Part shown: positions 16,811-25,656 of the stretch, in pieces
Layout of the letters: every line of letters begins with the position of its first letter
Numbering within the stretch: position 1 is the stretch's first letter
NCBI RefSeq assembly: GCF_022952855.1
Contig: NZ_JALJDX010000221.1
Coordinates: 1 to 64,000, forward strand
From: Pseudomonas sp. RGM2987
GTDB lineage: Bacteria > Pseudomonadota > Gammaproteobacteria > Pseudomonadales > Pseudomonadaceae
DNA length: 64,000 bases
Direction: 5' to 3'
Translations under genes and position numbers: made by a program
The notes under the pieces: model-generated
The model's input: only the letters and a program-made list of their open reading frames with translations
Databases searched by the model: none
What the model was told of the DNA's origin: nothing

Positions 16811-17549
16811 AACTGGAGTGAGGCATTTCCACGCAGGTTCGGTTGTCCCCGGTTTGCCGGGCGCGTTGCAGCGCATGATCGGTCCGCGACAGCAGGCTGT
16901 GCAAGGTGTCTTTGTCTTGCAAGGTGGTGAGGCCGATGCTGACAGTCACCAACAACTGCTTCCCACTGCAGAAGTACCGCTGTTTCTCGATGTACTGGCG
17001 AATTTTCTCGGCGATTTTCAGACCGGTCTGTCCATCGGTGTCCTTGAGTAGCACGACAAACGCTTCGGCGCTCCAGCGACACACGATGTCTGAATGTCGC
17101 AGGTTTTCAGTCAGGTCGCGGGCGACCCCGGTCAGTAATTGGTCGCTGGCGATGTGGCCGTGGGTGGTGTCGAGTCGCTTGAAGTCGTCCAGTTCCAGCA
17201 ATAGCGCAGTCAACGGCTTGGGTTCGCGTTGCGCCTCGTGCAGGGCTTGCACCGCCAGCAGGTCGAAGCCACGGCGGTTCGGCAACTCGGTCAGACCGTC
17301 GAGGATGGTCTGGGCGTCGATGCGGCGTTGGTAACCGTTGAACAAGCGATACAGGATCGCCAGCGCGGACAGGGTTACGAGCAGGCCGATCAGCAGGTTC
17401 AAGTACAGCGCTCGAAGGATGTGGTCCCGCATGGCGGGATGGGCAGCGTAATAGCCGAGCAAGGCAATGATCAGAAATCCGCTAGCGAGCAGCAGCGCCA
17501 CGACCGCAAGCGGTTTGCGCTGGGGGGACAACGGCGAACGGAGCGACAT
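16803..17549 (-). CDS. membrane protein with degenerate GGDEF domain
   Basis: A 248-residue protein: two N-terminal transmembrane helices (about 14-33 and 47-66) separated by a short periplasmic loop, then a GGDEF-fold domain. The catalytic motif is replaced by SAEAF (in CRWSAEAFVVLL), so it should not make c-di-GMP. However, RHSD sits exactly five residues upstream, the position of the RxxD inhibitory (I) site. This pattern is known from GGDEF domains that act as c-di-GMP receptors (for example PelD). It heads the operon with the CWC protein and rsuA. Receptor function is inference. Confidence 0.85.
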   Translation of the reverse strand: MSLRSPLSPQRKPLAVVALLLASGFLIIALLGYYAAHPAMRDHILRALYLNLLIGLLVTLSALAILYRLFNGYQRRIDAQTILDGLTELPNRRGFDLLAVQALHEAQREPKPLTALLLELDDFKRLDTTHGHIASDQLLTGVARDLTENLRHSDIVCRWSAEAFVVLLKDTDGQTGLKIAEKIRQYIEKQRYFCSGKQLLVTVSIGLTTLQDKDTLHSLLSRTDHALQRARQTGDNRTCVEMPHSSYE

Positions 17550-17633
17550 GGCGATTCCCTTGGCGCAGACCCAATGAAATCAGTTTAGTGACCTCCCAGG
17601 AAAAGGTGCTCGGATTTGTAGGGTTTGTAAATT

Positions 17634-17720
17634 GTGGCGAGGGAGCTTGCTCCCGCTGAGATGCGGCGCGCCCCCAATGCGTCTGCGTTGCAGCCGAGCG
17701 GGAGCAAGCTCCCTCGCCAC
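17634..17720. repeat. REPIN, GTGGCGAGGGAGCTTGCTCC family
   Basis: Inverted pair 17634 to 17720, directly 3' of the allophanate hydrolase gene. The stem may also act as a transcript 3' end. Confidence 0.9.
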
Positions 17721-17730
17721 GGATTCAGCG

Positions 17731-19509
17731 TTATCCCAGGCTGTGCAGGTAAGCCCGCCACCCTCCCAAATGACTGATGTCCTGCGCGTCATGCAAACCA
17801 TACGGCTCGCAAATGAATCCGCTTTCCCAGCGTCCATCGGCCAGTTGCACCTTGCCCAGCCCCAGCGGGGCGGGGATGCCGGTCAGGAACGAACCCAGTT
17901 CGCTGCTCGGCAGCTCCCAGACTTCCACCTCGATCGCCACGCCACCTTCGCTGACCCGCAGCATGCCGGGGCGCAAGGGCGGGCCGCCGGCCAACGCGTA
18001 GAGCTGATAATTGGGAGAACTGTGGGTCGCCTCGACCAGCTGAGCACCACGTTGCCTGAGCTGCCAGTTCAACGCCAATCCGTCCAGGTGCGCGCCGCAC
18101 ACCACCAGCCGTGCCCGGTCATGGCGCGCCGGGTTGGTTGGTGCAGGCAGGGTCTTGTCCTGCTGGCGCTGCAAGGCATCGGCCAGGCTCAACAGGTATT
18201 GATCGGTGAAGGCCCGACCGAACAGCGTCACGCCCCAAGGCAAGCCGCTAGCCATGACCGCGCTGGGAACGGCTACGGCGGCGTAATCCAGCAGGTTCAT
18301 GAAGTTGGTGTAGTACCCCAGTTCGGAGTTGCGCAACACCGGTTCGGCGGCCAGCTCGGCGAGGGTCACCGGGAGGCCGATGGTCGGTGTGAGCACGCAA
18401 TCGAGGGTTGCCATGAGGCGGTCGCATTGGCTTTTAAGCGCTTGTAGACGGTACTGGGCCCGGAAGGTTTGAACGCCGTCGACGGCAGGCGCCTTCGCCA
18501 ATACGGCACGGATGACCGGCAGTACCGCGTCAGGGTCACGCTCCATCAGTTCGCCGGCAACGCTGTAGCGCTCGGCGACCCAGGGCCCTTCATACAACAG
18601 GCGTGCCGCCTCCAGGAACGGCGAAAAGTCCAATTCCACCGCTTCGCCACCCAGCTGTTCGAGCCGTTCGATGGCGTCCAGAAACAGTTGCGGGCTTTCG
18701 TCGCAGCCGAAAAAGACCAGGTCCTGCGGGCGCGGCACGCCGAAGCGAAAGCGCCGCGGGGCGCCGAAGGCTGAGGCGTCGTTCCACAGCGGATTGCTAC
18801 GGCTGTATTCGTCGCGGGAGTCGAGCCGAGCCGTCAGCGCCAATAGCTGGCTGGCTTCCCGCGCCGTCGCGGTGAACGTGGTGACGCAGTCCAGGGTGCG
18901 ACACGCCGGAACCACGCCCGCCGTGGAAATCAAGCCTTTGGTGGCTTTGAGTCCCACCAGATTGTTCAGCGCCGCCGGTACCCGACCGGAGCCGGCAGTG
19001 TCGGTACCCAAGGCAAAACTGGCCACGCCCAGGGCCACCGCCAACGCCGAGCCGGCGCTCGAACCGCCCGCCGGATAGTCGGGTAGCACGCTGTTGCGAC
19101 AGGCGCCGTAGGGCGAACGGGTGCCATTGAGCCCGGTGGCGAACTGGTCAAGGTTGGTCTTGCCCAGCGGGATCGCGCCCAGCGCCAGCAGTTGCTCGAC
19201 GACGCTGGCCGAACGTTGCGGCAGGTAGGCAAACGCCGGGCAGGCGGCAGTGGTGGGAATGCCGGCCAGGTCGATGTTGTCCTTGATCGCGAAGGGCACG
19301 CCATACAGCGGCAGGCTTTCCAGGTCGCGGCCTTCCAGCGCGACCAGGTAGGGCTCCAGTTCCTCGAGCGTCAGCAAGTGAATGAACAGGTGATAGTCCG
19401 GGTTCAGCGCCGCGGCTTTTTCCCGCAGGCTCAGCAGCAATGCCCGAGGCGTCAGCTGGCCGCTGCGATAGGCGCGACGCAGGTCGTCCAAGCGAAGAGA
19501 AAGGTTCAT
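17731..19509 (-). CDS. atzF: allophanate hydrolase
   Basis: A 592-residue enzyme. Residues 1 to about 450 form the amidase-signature domain, with Lys in FAIKDNIDLAG, the Ser-Ser-Lys triad segment GGSSAGSALAVA and GTDTAGSGRVPAAL. The C-terminal domain (about 470-592) is the allophanate-hydrolase-specific part that finishes breaking down N-carboxyurea. It converts allophanate to ammonia and CO2. AAAGGA lies 9 bp before ATG 19509. It follows the carboxylase by 22 bp and is the last gene of the guanidine operon, giving the final ammonia-releasing step. Confidence 0.94.
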   Translation of the reverse strand: MNLSLRLDDLRRAYRSGQLTPRALLLSLREKAAALNPDYHLFIHLLTLEELEPYLVALEGRDLESLPLYGVPFAIKDNIDLAGIPTTAACPAFAYLPQRSASVVEQLLALGAIPLGKTNLDQFATGLNGTRSPYGACRNSVLPDYPAGGSSAGSALAVALGVASFALGTDTAGSGRVPAALNNLVGLKATKGLISTAGVVPACRTLDCVTTFTATAREASQLLALTARLDSRDEYSRSNPLWNDASAFGAPRRFRFGVPRPQDLVFFGCDESPQLFLDAIERLEQLGGEAVELDFSPFLEAARLLYEGPWVAERYSVAGELMERDPDAVLPVIRAVLAKAPAVDGVQTFRAQYRLQALKSQCDRLMATLDCVLTPTIGLPVTLAELAAEPVLRNSELGYYTNFMNLLDYAAVAVPSAVMASGLPWGVTLFGRAFTDQYLLSLADALQRQQDKTLPAPTNPARHDRARLVVCGAHLDGLALNWQLRQRGAQLVEATHSSPNYQLYALAGGPPLRPGMLRVSEGGVAIEVEVWELPSSELGSFLTGIPAPLGLGKVQLADGRWESGFICEPYGLHDAQDISHLGGWRAYLHSLG

Positions 19510-19531
19510 GGCATTTATCCTTTGATTGAGT

Positions 19532-22500
19532 TCAGTCACGTTCCAGCACCACTACGCGCTGTCCGGCGCGCACCGCCGATCCTGGCTGGACACGCACTTC
19601 GCGCACCACCCCGGCCACGGGTGCAAGCACCGGGATTTCCATCTTCATCGACTCCAGGATCACCAGCGCATCACCGGCGGCGACCCGAGCGCCAACCTGT
19701 ACCTGGACCTGCCAGAGGTTGCCGGCGATATGGCTGTCGACGCTGAGTTGGTTCTCCCTCAGGCGTGTGTCTTCAATGGGCGCGGCGGTGGGTTCTACGG
19801 TTTCGAAATGCGCTTGGCCGCTGGCGATCCAGCGCTCGCGTTCGGCATTGAAGGCGCCTTGTTGCTGTTGGCGGAATGCCGCGATGCTGTCGGCCTCGCG
19901 CGCCAGGAACTGTTGGTAATCAGCCAGGTTGAGCTGGCTGTGCTCGATCTGCAGATCGAAGCGGCCCAAGGGGAAATCCCGACGGATGCGTAACAGTTCT
20001 TCGGCACTGACCGGGTAGAAGCGGATCTGGTCGAAGAAGCGCAGCAACCAGGGTTTGCCATCGAATGCGGCGACGTCCCGGTAACGATTCCACATCTGCA
20101 AGGTGCGCCCGACGAACTGATAACCCCCGGGGCCCTCCATGCCGTAGACACACATGTAGGCACCGCCGATGCCCACCGAGTTTTCCGCGGTCCAGGTACG
20201 GGCCGGGTTGTATTTGGTGGTCACCAGCCGATGCCGTGGGTCCAGCGGTGTGGCGACCGGTGCGCCGAGGTAGACGTCCCCGAGGCCCATGACCAAGTAG
20301 CTGGCGTCGAACACCGTGCGCTGCACTTCGTCGAGGTTGGGCAGGTCATTGATGCGCCGGATGAATTCCAGGTTGCTCGGGCACCAGGGTGCGTCCTTGC
20401 GCACGGTGGTCATGTATTTTTCGATGGCCAGTTGGCAGGCCGGATCGTCCCAGGACAGCGGCAGGTGGACGATGCGTGAGGGGACTTGCAGGTCTTGCGC
20501 GGCGCACACCGCGTCCCACTCACCGGCGACAAGCGCCAGCAGATCGGCCAGGGGCAGTTGCTCGGGTTGGTAATGCACTTGCAGCGAGCGAATCCCCGGG
20601 GTCAGGTCGATCACGCCACGCAGCTGCTTTTGCTCCAGGGCTTGCATCAAGGCATGGGCGCGAAAGCGCAGCACCAGGTCCAGTTCAGGGGCGCCGATCT
20701 CCAGCAGCAGGTGGGTGTCGCCGGCCAGGCGAGCCACCAAGCGGGTATCGTCCTGACCGATATCCAGCACCACAGGCGACCCAATCTCCTGTGGGAGCGG
20801 GCTTGCTCGCGAAAGCGATGGCGCATTCAGCATTGAGGTATCTGATAGACCGCCTTCGCGAGCAAGCCCGCTCCCACATTGATCCCATTCCAAGGCCAGT
20901 GAGCGGGCGGTCGATATATCCACCGGCACGAACTTCACCTTGTCCCCGGCCTTGAGCTGCCCCAACTGCCAGAGATCCGCTTCGATCACCGTCACCGGGC
21001 AGACGAAGCCGCCCAGGCTCGGACCGTCGGGGCCGAGGATCACAGGCATGTCGCCGGTAAAGTCCACCGCGCCGATGGCGTAGGGGTTGTCATGGATATT
21101 GGAAGGGTGCAGCCCGGCTTCGCCACCGTCGGCCCGGACCCATTCGGGTTTCGGCCCGATCAGTCGTACGCCGGTGCGGCTGGAATTGAAATGCACTTCC
21201 CAGGCGGTGTCGAAGAAGGTCTGGATGTAGCGCTCGGTGAAATATTCCGGCGCGCCGTGAGGACCGTAGATCACGCGGATCTGCCGCACGCTCGGCAGCT
21301 CAAGCGCCGGCACGCTCGTTTGCGCCGGCATCGTTTGCTCAGCCAGCGGGTTGAGATGCAACACATCGCCCGTGCACAACGCCCGCCCACCATGGCCGCC
21401 GAATTGTCCAAGGGTGAAGGTGCTCTTACTACCCAGGTAGTCCGGTACTTGCAAGCCACCTTGCAGGCACAGGTAACTGCGCGCCCCGGCGCCAGTGACG
21501 GTGCCGATCGCGAGGGTTGAGCCAGCCCCGATCGACAACACGGCGTTCATCGGCACGGCTTCACCGTCGAGGGTCAGGGCAATCGCCGCGCCGGTCACGG
21601 CCACCCGGGCATCGCAGTTGAAGCGCAACAGCGGCCCATTCATGGTGATCTCCAATGCGGGCGCGCCTTCTTCATTGCCCAGCAGGCGATTGCCCAGGCG
21701 CAGCGAACGGTTGTCCATCGGCCCTGACGGCGGCACGCCTACCGCCCAATAACCGATACGCCCGGGATAATCCTGGACGCTGGTCTGGGTGCCGGGGCTC
21801 AGGACCTCAAAAGTGTTGGCGCGATAGACCAACGCCTCCAGGCAGCGGGTCCAGGGTCGGCCGTTGGCAAATGGCGCATCGAGAAGAATCTGTTGCAGGT
21901 ATTGGCGGTTGGTTTCCACGCCATACAGCAGGCTTTCATCCAGCGCTTGATGCAAGCCCAGGCGTGCCTGTTCGCGGGTTGGCGCCCACCGGATGACTTT
22001 GGCGATCATCGGGTCGAAGTACGGTGGAACCTGGCAGCCGGCCTCGACCCAGGTGTCGATGCGCAGTTGCTTGCCGTCGGCCGCGGGGAACTGCACAGCG
22101 GTCAGCAGTCCGGGGCTGGGTTGGAAATCCCGGCCTGGATCCTCGGCATACAACCGCGCCTGAATGGCGTGGCCCTCGGCTTTCAAACCCTGGCTCAGTT
22201 CGCTCAAGGGGGGCAGATCGCCAGCGGCCAGTTGCACCATCCAGCGCACCAGGTCCACGCCCCAGACTTGCTCGGTGACGCCGTGCTCCACCTGCAAGCG
22301 GGTGTTCACTTCCAGGAAGTAGAAACGTCCGGCGTCGCTGTCGAACACGAATTCCACGGTGCCGGCGCTGCGGTAGTTGACCGCCCTGGCCAGTTGGATC
22401 GCCGCTGCGCAGAGTTCGTCGGCCATGCCTTCGGGCAGGTTGGGCGCCGGGGTTTCCTCGAGGACTTTCTGGTTGCGTCGCTGCACCGAGCAGTCGCGCA

Positions 22501-23173
22501 CGCCGAGGGCAATCACCTGGCCCTGGCCGTCGCCGAATACCTGTACCTCCAAGTGCCGCGCGCGTTCGATGTACTTCTCGATGAACACCCCGGCATCGCT
22601 GAAGTTGTTCTGGCCCAGGCGCTTGACGGCTTCGAAGGATTCGCTCAACTCTGTGGCGCTGCGGCACACGCGCATGCCGATGCCGCCGCCACCAGCGGTG
22701 CTCTTGAGCATCACCGGATAGCCGATCTGTGTCGCGGCCAATAGCGCGGCCTCAAGGCTGTCGAGCAGTTCGGTGCCTTCGAGCAGGGGAACGCCGTGCT
22801 GCCGGGCGAGGTCGCGGGCGGTGTGCTTGAGGCCGAAGACGCGTAGTTGCTCTGGCGTCGGACCGATGAAAGCAATATCGGCCGCCTCACAGGCTTGCGC
22901 GAAGGTGGCATTCTCCGAAAGAAAGCCGTAGCCGGGATGGATTGCCTTCGCACCGCTGCTTTTGGCGATCGCCAGGAGTTTGTCCACCGCCAGATAGGTA
23001 CCGGCTGCCGCGCCTTCGCCCAGGCAATGGGCCTCATCGGCGTGCAGGATATGCAAACTGGCGGCGTCGGCCTGGGAATAGACCGCCACGCCTTTGACCT
23101 GCAATTCGCGCAGGGTCCGCAGGATGCGGCAGGCGATGGCGCCACGGTTGGCGATCAGGATTTTGTCGAACAT
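19532..23173 (-). CDS. biotin-dependent guanidine/urea carboxylase
   Basis: A 1213-residue carboxylase. Order: ATP-grasp biotin carboxylase (about 1-450, start MFDKILIANRGAIACRIL); KipA/AHS2-like domain (about 470-770); KipI/AHS1-like domain (about 800-1040); biotinyl domain at the C terminus (ESMKME). The family was named urea carboxylase, but enzymes sharing an operon with two DUF1989 proteins and a ykkC riboswitch prefer guanidine, giving carboxyguanidine. I favour guanidine here. About 30 residues (near 766-795) are encoded by a REPIN inserted in frame between the AHS2 and AHS1 domains; without it the length would be close to 1180-1185. The ATG at 23173 matches the family start. Confidence 0.93.
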   Translation of the reverse strand: MFDKILIANRGAIACRILRTLRELQVKGVAVYSQADAASLHILHADEAHCLGEGAAAGTYLAVDKLLAIAKSSGAKAIHPGYGFLSENATFAQACEAADIAFIGPTPEQLRVFGLKHTARDLARQHGVPLLEGTELLDSLEAALLAATQIGYPVMLKSTAGGGGIGMRVCRSATELSESFEAVKRLGQNNFSDAGVFIEKYIERARHLEVQVFGDGQGQVIALGVRDCSVQRRNQKVLEETPAPNLPEGMADELCAAAIQLARAVNYRSAGTVEFVFDSDAGRFYFLEVNTRLQVEHGVTEQVWGVDLVRWMVQLAAGDLPPLSELSQGLKAEGHAIQARLYAEDPGRDFQPSPGLLTAVQFPAADGKQLRIDTWVEAGCQVPPYFDPMIAKVIRWAPTREQARLGLHQALDESLLYGVETNRQYLQQILLDAPFANGRPWTRCLEALVYRANTFEVLSPGTQTSVQDYPGRIGYWAVGVPPSGPMDNRSLRLGNRLLGNEEGAPALEITMNGPLLRFNCDARVAVTGAAIALTLDGEAVPMNAVLSIGAGSTLAIGTVTGAGARSYLCLQGGLQVPDYLGSKSTFTLGQFGGHGGRALCTGDVLHLNPLAEQTMPAQTSVPALELPSVRQIRVIYGPHGAPEYFTERYIQTFFDTAWEVHFNSSRTGVRLIGPKPEWVRADGGEAGLHPSNIHDNPYAIGAVDFTGDMPVILGPDGPSLGGFVCPVTVIEADLWQLGQLKAGDKVKFVPVDISTARSLALEWDQCGSGLAREGGLSDTSMLNAPSLSRASPLPQEIGSPVVLDIGQDDTRLVARLAGDTHLLLEIGAPELDLVLRFRAHALMQALEQKQLRGVIDLTPGIRSLQVHYQPEQLPLADLLALVAGEWDAVCAAQDLQVPSRIVHLPLSWDDPACQLAIEKYMTTVRKDAPWCPSNLEFIRRINDLPNLDEVQRTVFDASYLVMGLGDVYLGAPVATPLDPRHRLVTTKYNPARTWTAENSVGIGGAYMCVYGMEGPGGYQFVGRTLQMWNRYRDVAAFDGKPWLLRFFDQIRFYPVSAEELLRIRRDFPLGRFDLQIEHSQLNLADYQQFLAREADSIAAFRQQQQGAFNAERERWIASGQAHFETVEPTAAPIEDTRLRENQLSVDSHIAGNLWQVQVQVGARVAAGDALVILESMKMEIPVLAPVAGVVREVRVQPGSAVRAGQRVVVLERD
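20790..20878. repeat. REPIN inside the carboxylase coding sequence
   Basis: TGTGGGAGCGGGCTTGCTCG at 20790 and CGAGCAAGCCCGCTCCCACA ending at 20878: a complete, nearly perfect doublet of the same family that is otherwise intergenic here. The carboxylase frame reads straight through and encodes CGSGLARE ... SLSRASPLPQ, phrases that come from the REP itself. It sits at a domain boundary, which explains how it is tolerated. Confidence 0.93.
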
Positions 23174-23293
23174 GGGATACCCCTCAGGCCTCATGCTGGC
23201 CTGAACTGGGAGGCGGGCCGTCCCGCGGTTTTCGATGGCCGGTGGGGTCGTCCCCAGCGGCGAACAATCAACCCTCAAGACACCACTGGACCT

Positions 23294-23382
23294 TGTGGGA
23301 GCGGGCTTGCTCGCGAAAGCGGCGGGTCAGTCAATATCAATGTCGCTGTCAGACTGCCTTCGCGAGCAAGCCCGCTCCCACA
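23294..23382. repeat. REPIN, GTGGGAGCGGGCTTGCTCGCG family
   Basis: Inverted pair between the DUF1989 gene and the carboxylase, in the 302-bp gap 23174-23475, which holds nothing else recognisable. It is transcribed as part of the operon message and may alter mRNA processing between the genes. Confidence 0.92.
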
Positions 23383-23475
23383 TTGGAACGCGGGCGTTCG
23401 GTAAACACTATTTAATGCACTGCCCCGACCGGCTCTGGCACAACGCAAACAACCAGCGTCGCAGGCGTATGAGTT

Positions 23476-24117
23476 TCAGTCCCATATCAAGAGCTCCGCA
23501 GGGGTGGGGTTGTAGGCGTTGCACGGATTGTTCAGTTGCGGGCAGTTGGAGATCAGCACGATCACGTCCATTTCCGCGCGCAGGTCGACGTATTTGCCCG
23601 GTGCCGAGATGCCGTCTTCGAAACTCAGGCCGCCGTCGGCGGTGACCGGTACGTTCATGAAGAAGTTGATGTTCGGTCCGATGTCGCCCTTGCCCAGGCG
23701 ACCGTCGTGGGCACAGGCCCGCAGGTAGTTGTCACGGCAGCTGTGCATGTAGCGTTTTTCCAGGGCGTAGCGCACGGTGTTGCTTTCCTGGGCGCAGGCG
23801 CCGCCGAGGGTGTCGTGACGTCCGCAGGTGTCTTCGACGATGGTCAGCATCGGGCGGCCGAGGTTGGAATACAGCACGCTGCCGGTGCTCAGGTAAACGC
23901 TGTTCTGCCGACGCAGGGTGCGTTGTACGTCATAGCGTTCCTTGGGGTTGGCCAGGCTGTAGAACAGCGTATCGACCGCCTGGTTGCCTTCCAGGTCGAG
24001 GATGCGCAGGGTCTGGCCTGCCTTGACCTCAGTGAGCCAGGGTTCGCCGGCGGGAATCGTGGCGCGATAGAGGGCGGTGTCGGGTTGTTTTTCTGCGGTG
24101 GCGATGGCGAGTGACAT
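23476..24117 (-). CDS. DUF1989 protein, carboxyguanidine deiminase subunit (UAAP2 type)
   Basis: A 213-residue DUF1989 protein long annotated as 'urea amidolyase-associated protein 2'. Work on this family showed that the two paralogues form carboxyguanidine deiminase, which turns carboxyguanidine into allophanate and ammonia. Conserved metal-site-like elements are visible: EDTCGRHDTLGG, a Cys/His pair in MHSCRDN, NINFFMNVPV and the C-terminal SNCPQLNNPCN. It begins 11 bp after its partner. ATG 24117 is chosen at the family start. Which subunit (A or B) it is I cannot say. Confidence 0.88.
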   Translation of the reverse strand: MSLAIATAEKQPDTALYRATIPAGEPWLTEVKAGQTLRILDLEGNQAVDTLFYSLANPKERYDVQRTLRRQNSVYLSTGSVLYSNLGRPMLTIVEDTCGRHDTLGGACAQESNTVRYALEKRYMHSCRDNYLRACAHDGRLGKGDIGPNINFFMNVPVTADGGLSFEDGISAPGKYVDLRAEMDVIVLISNCPQLNNPCNAYNPTPAELLIWD

Positions 24118-24128
24118 GGCAACGATCC

Positions 24129-24854
24129 TCAGGCGAACAGGCGGTCGGTATTGATGAAGCCGCGCTGGTTTTCCGGGCGAGAATGGCGGCACTGCTCAGC
24201 GACGCTGGCGTCGGCGTTCATCCAGCTGAGCTTGAGCGGTTGCGGGGCGTATTGCGGGTTCGGGTCCATCGGGTGTTGCAGCGCGGTCAGCACCACCAGG
24301 GTATCCATCGGTGCGTACAGCTCGATGTAGTCACCGGCCTTGGAATGGCCTTCAACGAAGTGAAACCCTCCGCGCCCATCGACATCGACCCGGCTGAACA
24401 GGTTGAGGGTCATCAGCAGGTCGGACAGGCCCAGCCCCCATTTGCCCAATTCCACCAGCAGGTTGTCGGTGCCGTTGCGAAAGAACCCGTTGCGCAGTTC
24501 CTGGTAGCGGCCCTGACCGTATTTTTGTGCGACCTCCTCGGCGCAGAGCACGCCGCCAAGGCTATCGCTCCAGCCACAGGTGTCGGCAGTGATCGCCGCC
24601 AGTACGCGACCCATGTCCGAGTACAGGCAATGGCCGGTGGTGAGTTTGGCAGTGTGTTGGCACTTGAGGCTGTCCGGCAGGTTCAGGCGTTCGGTTTTCT
24701 CGTTGGCATTGAGCAATGTCAGGCTCACATTGGCCCCGCCGTGCAGGTCGGTCAGGCGCAGCAGTTGGCCGCGTTTGAGCACGAAGGAGCGGTGGCCACC
24801 GCCAGGCAGCAGTTCTTCGGCGAAGGGCGGATACAGTTGGGTCGAATCGGTCAT
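24129..24854 (-). CDS. DUF1989 protein, carboxyguanidine deiminase subunit (UAAP1 type)
   Basis: A 241-residue DUF1989 paralogue and partner of the preceding protein. It shares the blocks ADTCGWSDSLGG, LLMTLNLFSRVDVD and the PMDTLVVLTALQHP segment. Together with its partner it should hydrolyse carboxyguanidine made by the carboxylase. It lies 13 bp after the ABC ATPase gene and 11 bp before the second subunit, so expression is tightly linked. Start ATG 24854 is the family start. The older name, urea carboxylase-associated protein 1, should not be read as evidence for urea. Confidence 0.88.
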   Translation of the reverse strand: MTDSTQLYPPFAEELLPGGGHRSFVLKRGQLLRLTDLHGGANVSLTLLNANEKTERLNLPDSLKCQHTAKLTTGHCLYSDMGRVLAAITADTCGWSDSLGGVLCAEEVAQKYGQGRYQELRNGFFRNGTDNLLVELGKWGLGLSDLLMTLNLFSRVDVDGRGGFHFVEGHSKAGDYIELYAPMDTLVVLTALQHPMDPNPQYAPQPLKLSWMNADASVAEQCRHSRPENQRGFINTDRLFA

Positions 24855-24867
24855 GGCTAAACTCCGT

Positions 24868-25656
24868 TCAAGCGATACGCAATGTGCCGGCCAATGCGGC
24901 GGGCAGGACGTCGACGGCGGCACGGGCGGTGCGACGGTCGCTGTTCAGTGGAATGTCATAGGTGATGCGTGCGCCATAGGCGCCCGGGGCGTGCGGGTCG
25001 GCGCGGACTTTGTCGAACACCAGCAGTCGGGTGCCAAGGCTGAAACCTTCGGACAGGTCATGGGTGACCATGAACACCGTCAACCGGGTTTCGCGCCACA
25101 ACTCCAGCAACAGGCTGTGCATGTCTTTGCGAATGCCCGGGTCAAGGGCGCCGAAGGGTTCGTCCAGCAGCAGGACACGCGGTTTCATGATCAGTGCCTG
25201 GGCGATGGCCAGCCGCTGTTGCATGCCACCGGACAACTGCGCCGGGTATTTGTCCAAGGCATGGCCGAGGCCGACCTTGGCCAGCAACTGCGCAGCCTGT
25301 TCCCGCACCTGGCGCTTGGCGCTGCCCAACAGACGACCCAGCAGCGGCGCGCGCGGCAGTTCCAGGCCCAGGGCCACGTTGTCCAGCACTGTCAGGTGTG
25401 GGAACACCGAATAGCGCTGGAACACCACGCCGCGGCTGGCATCCGGCTCGCTGGCCAAGGGCTGGCCGTCCAGCAGAATCTGCCCGCGACTGGCGTGCTC
25501 CTGGCCCAGCAACAAGCGCAGGAAGGTCGATTTGCCGCAACCCGAGGCGCCCACCAGCGTGCAGAACTCGCCCTCGGCGACGCTCAGGTTCAAGCGCTCG
25601 ATGACCACTTGATCGCCATACTGTTGCCAGACGTTGTTCACGGTAATGAAGCTCAT
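24868..25656 (-). CDS. ABC transporter ATPase, guanidine uptake (predicted)
   Basis: A 262-residue nitrate/taurine-type ABC ATPase. Walker A GASGCGKST, Q-loop VVFQRYSVFP, signature LSGGMQQRLAIAQAL, Walker B VLLLDEPFGALDP and H-loop VTHD are all present. Its ATG (25656) overlaps the permease stop by 4 bp. It powers the importer encoded by the two upstream genes; the substrate is inferred to be guanidine from the operon and riboswitch. Confidence 0.92.
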   Translation of the reverse strand: MSFITVNNVWQQYGDQVVIERLNLSVAEGEFCTLVGASGCGKSTFLRLLLGQEHASRGQILLDGQPLASEPDASRGVVFQRYSVFPHLTVLDNVALGLELPRAPLLGRLLGSAKRQVREQAAQLLAKVGLGHALDKYPAQLSGGMQQRLAIAQALIMKPRVLLLDEPFGALDPGIRKDMHSLLLELWRETRLTVFMVTHDLSEGFSLGTRLLVFDKVRADPHAPGAYGARITYDIPLNSDRRTARAAVDVLPAALAGTLRIA

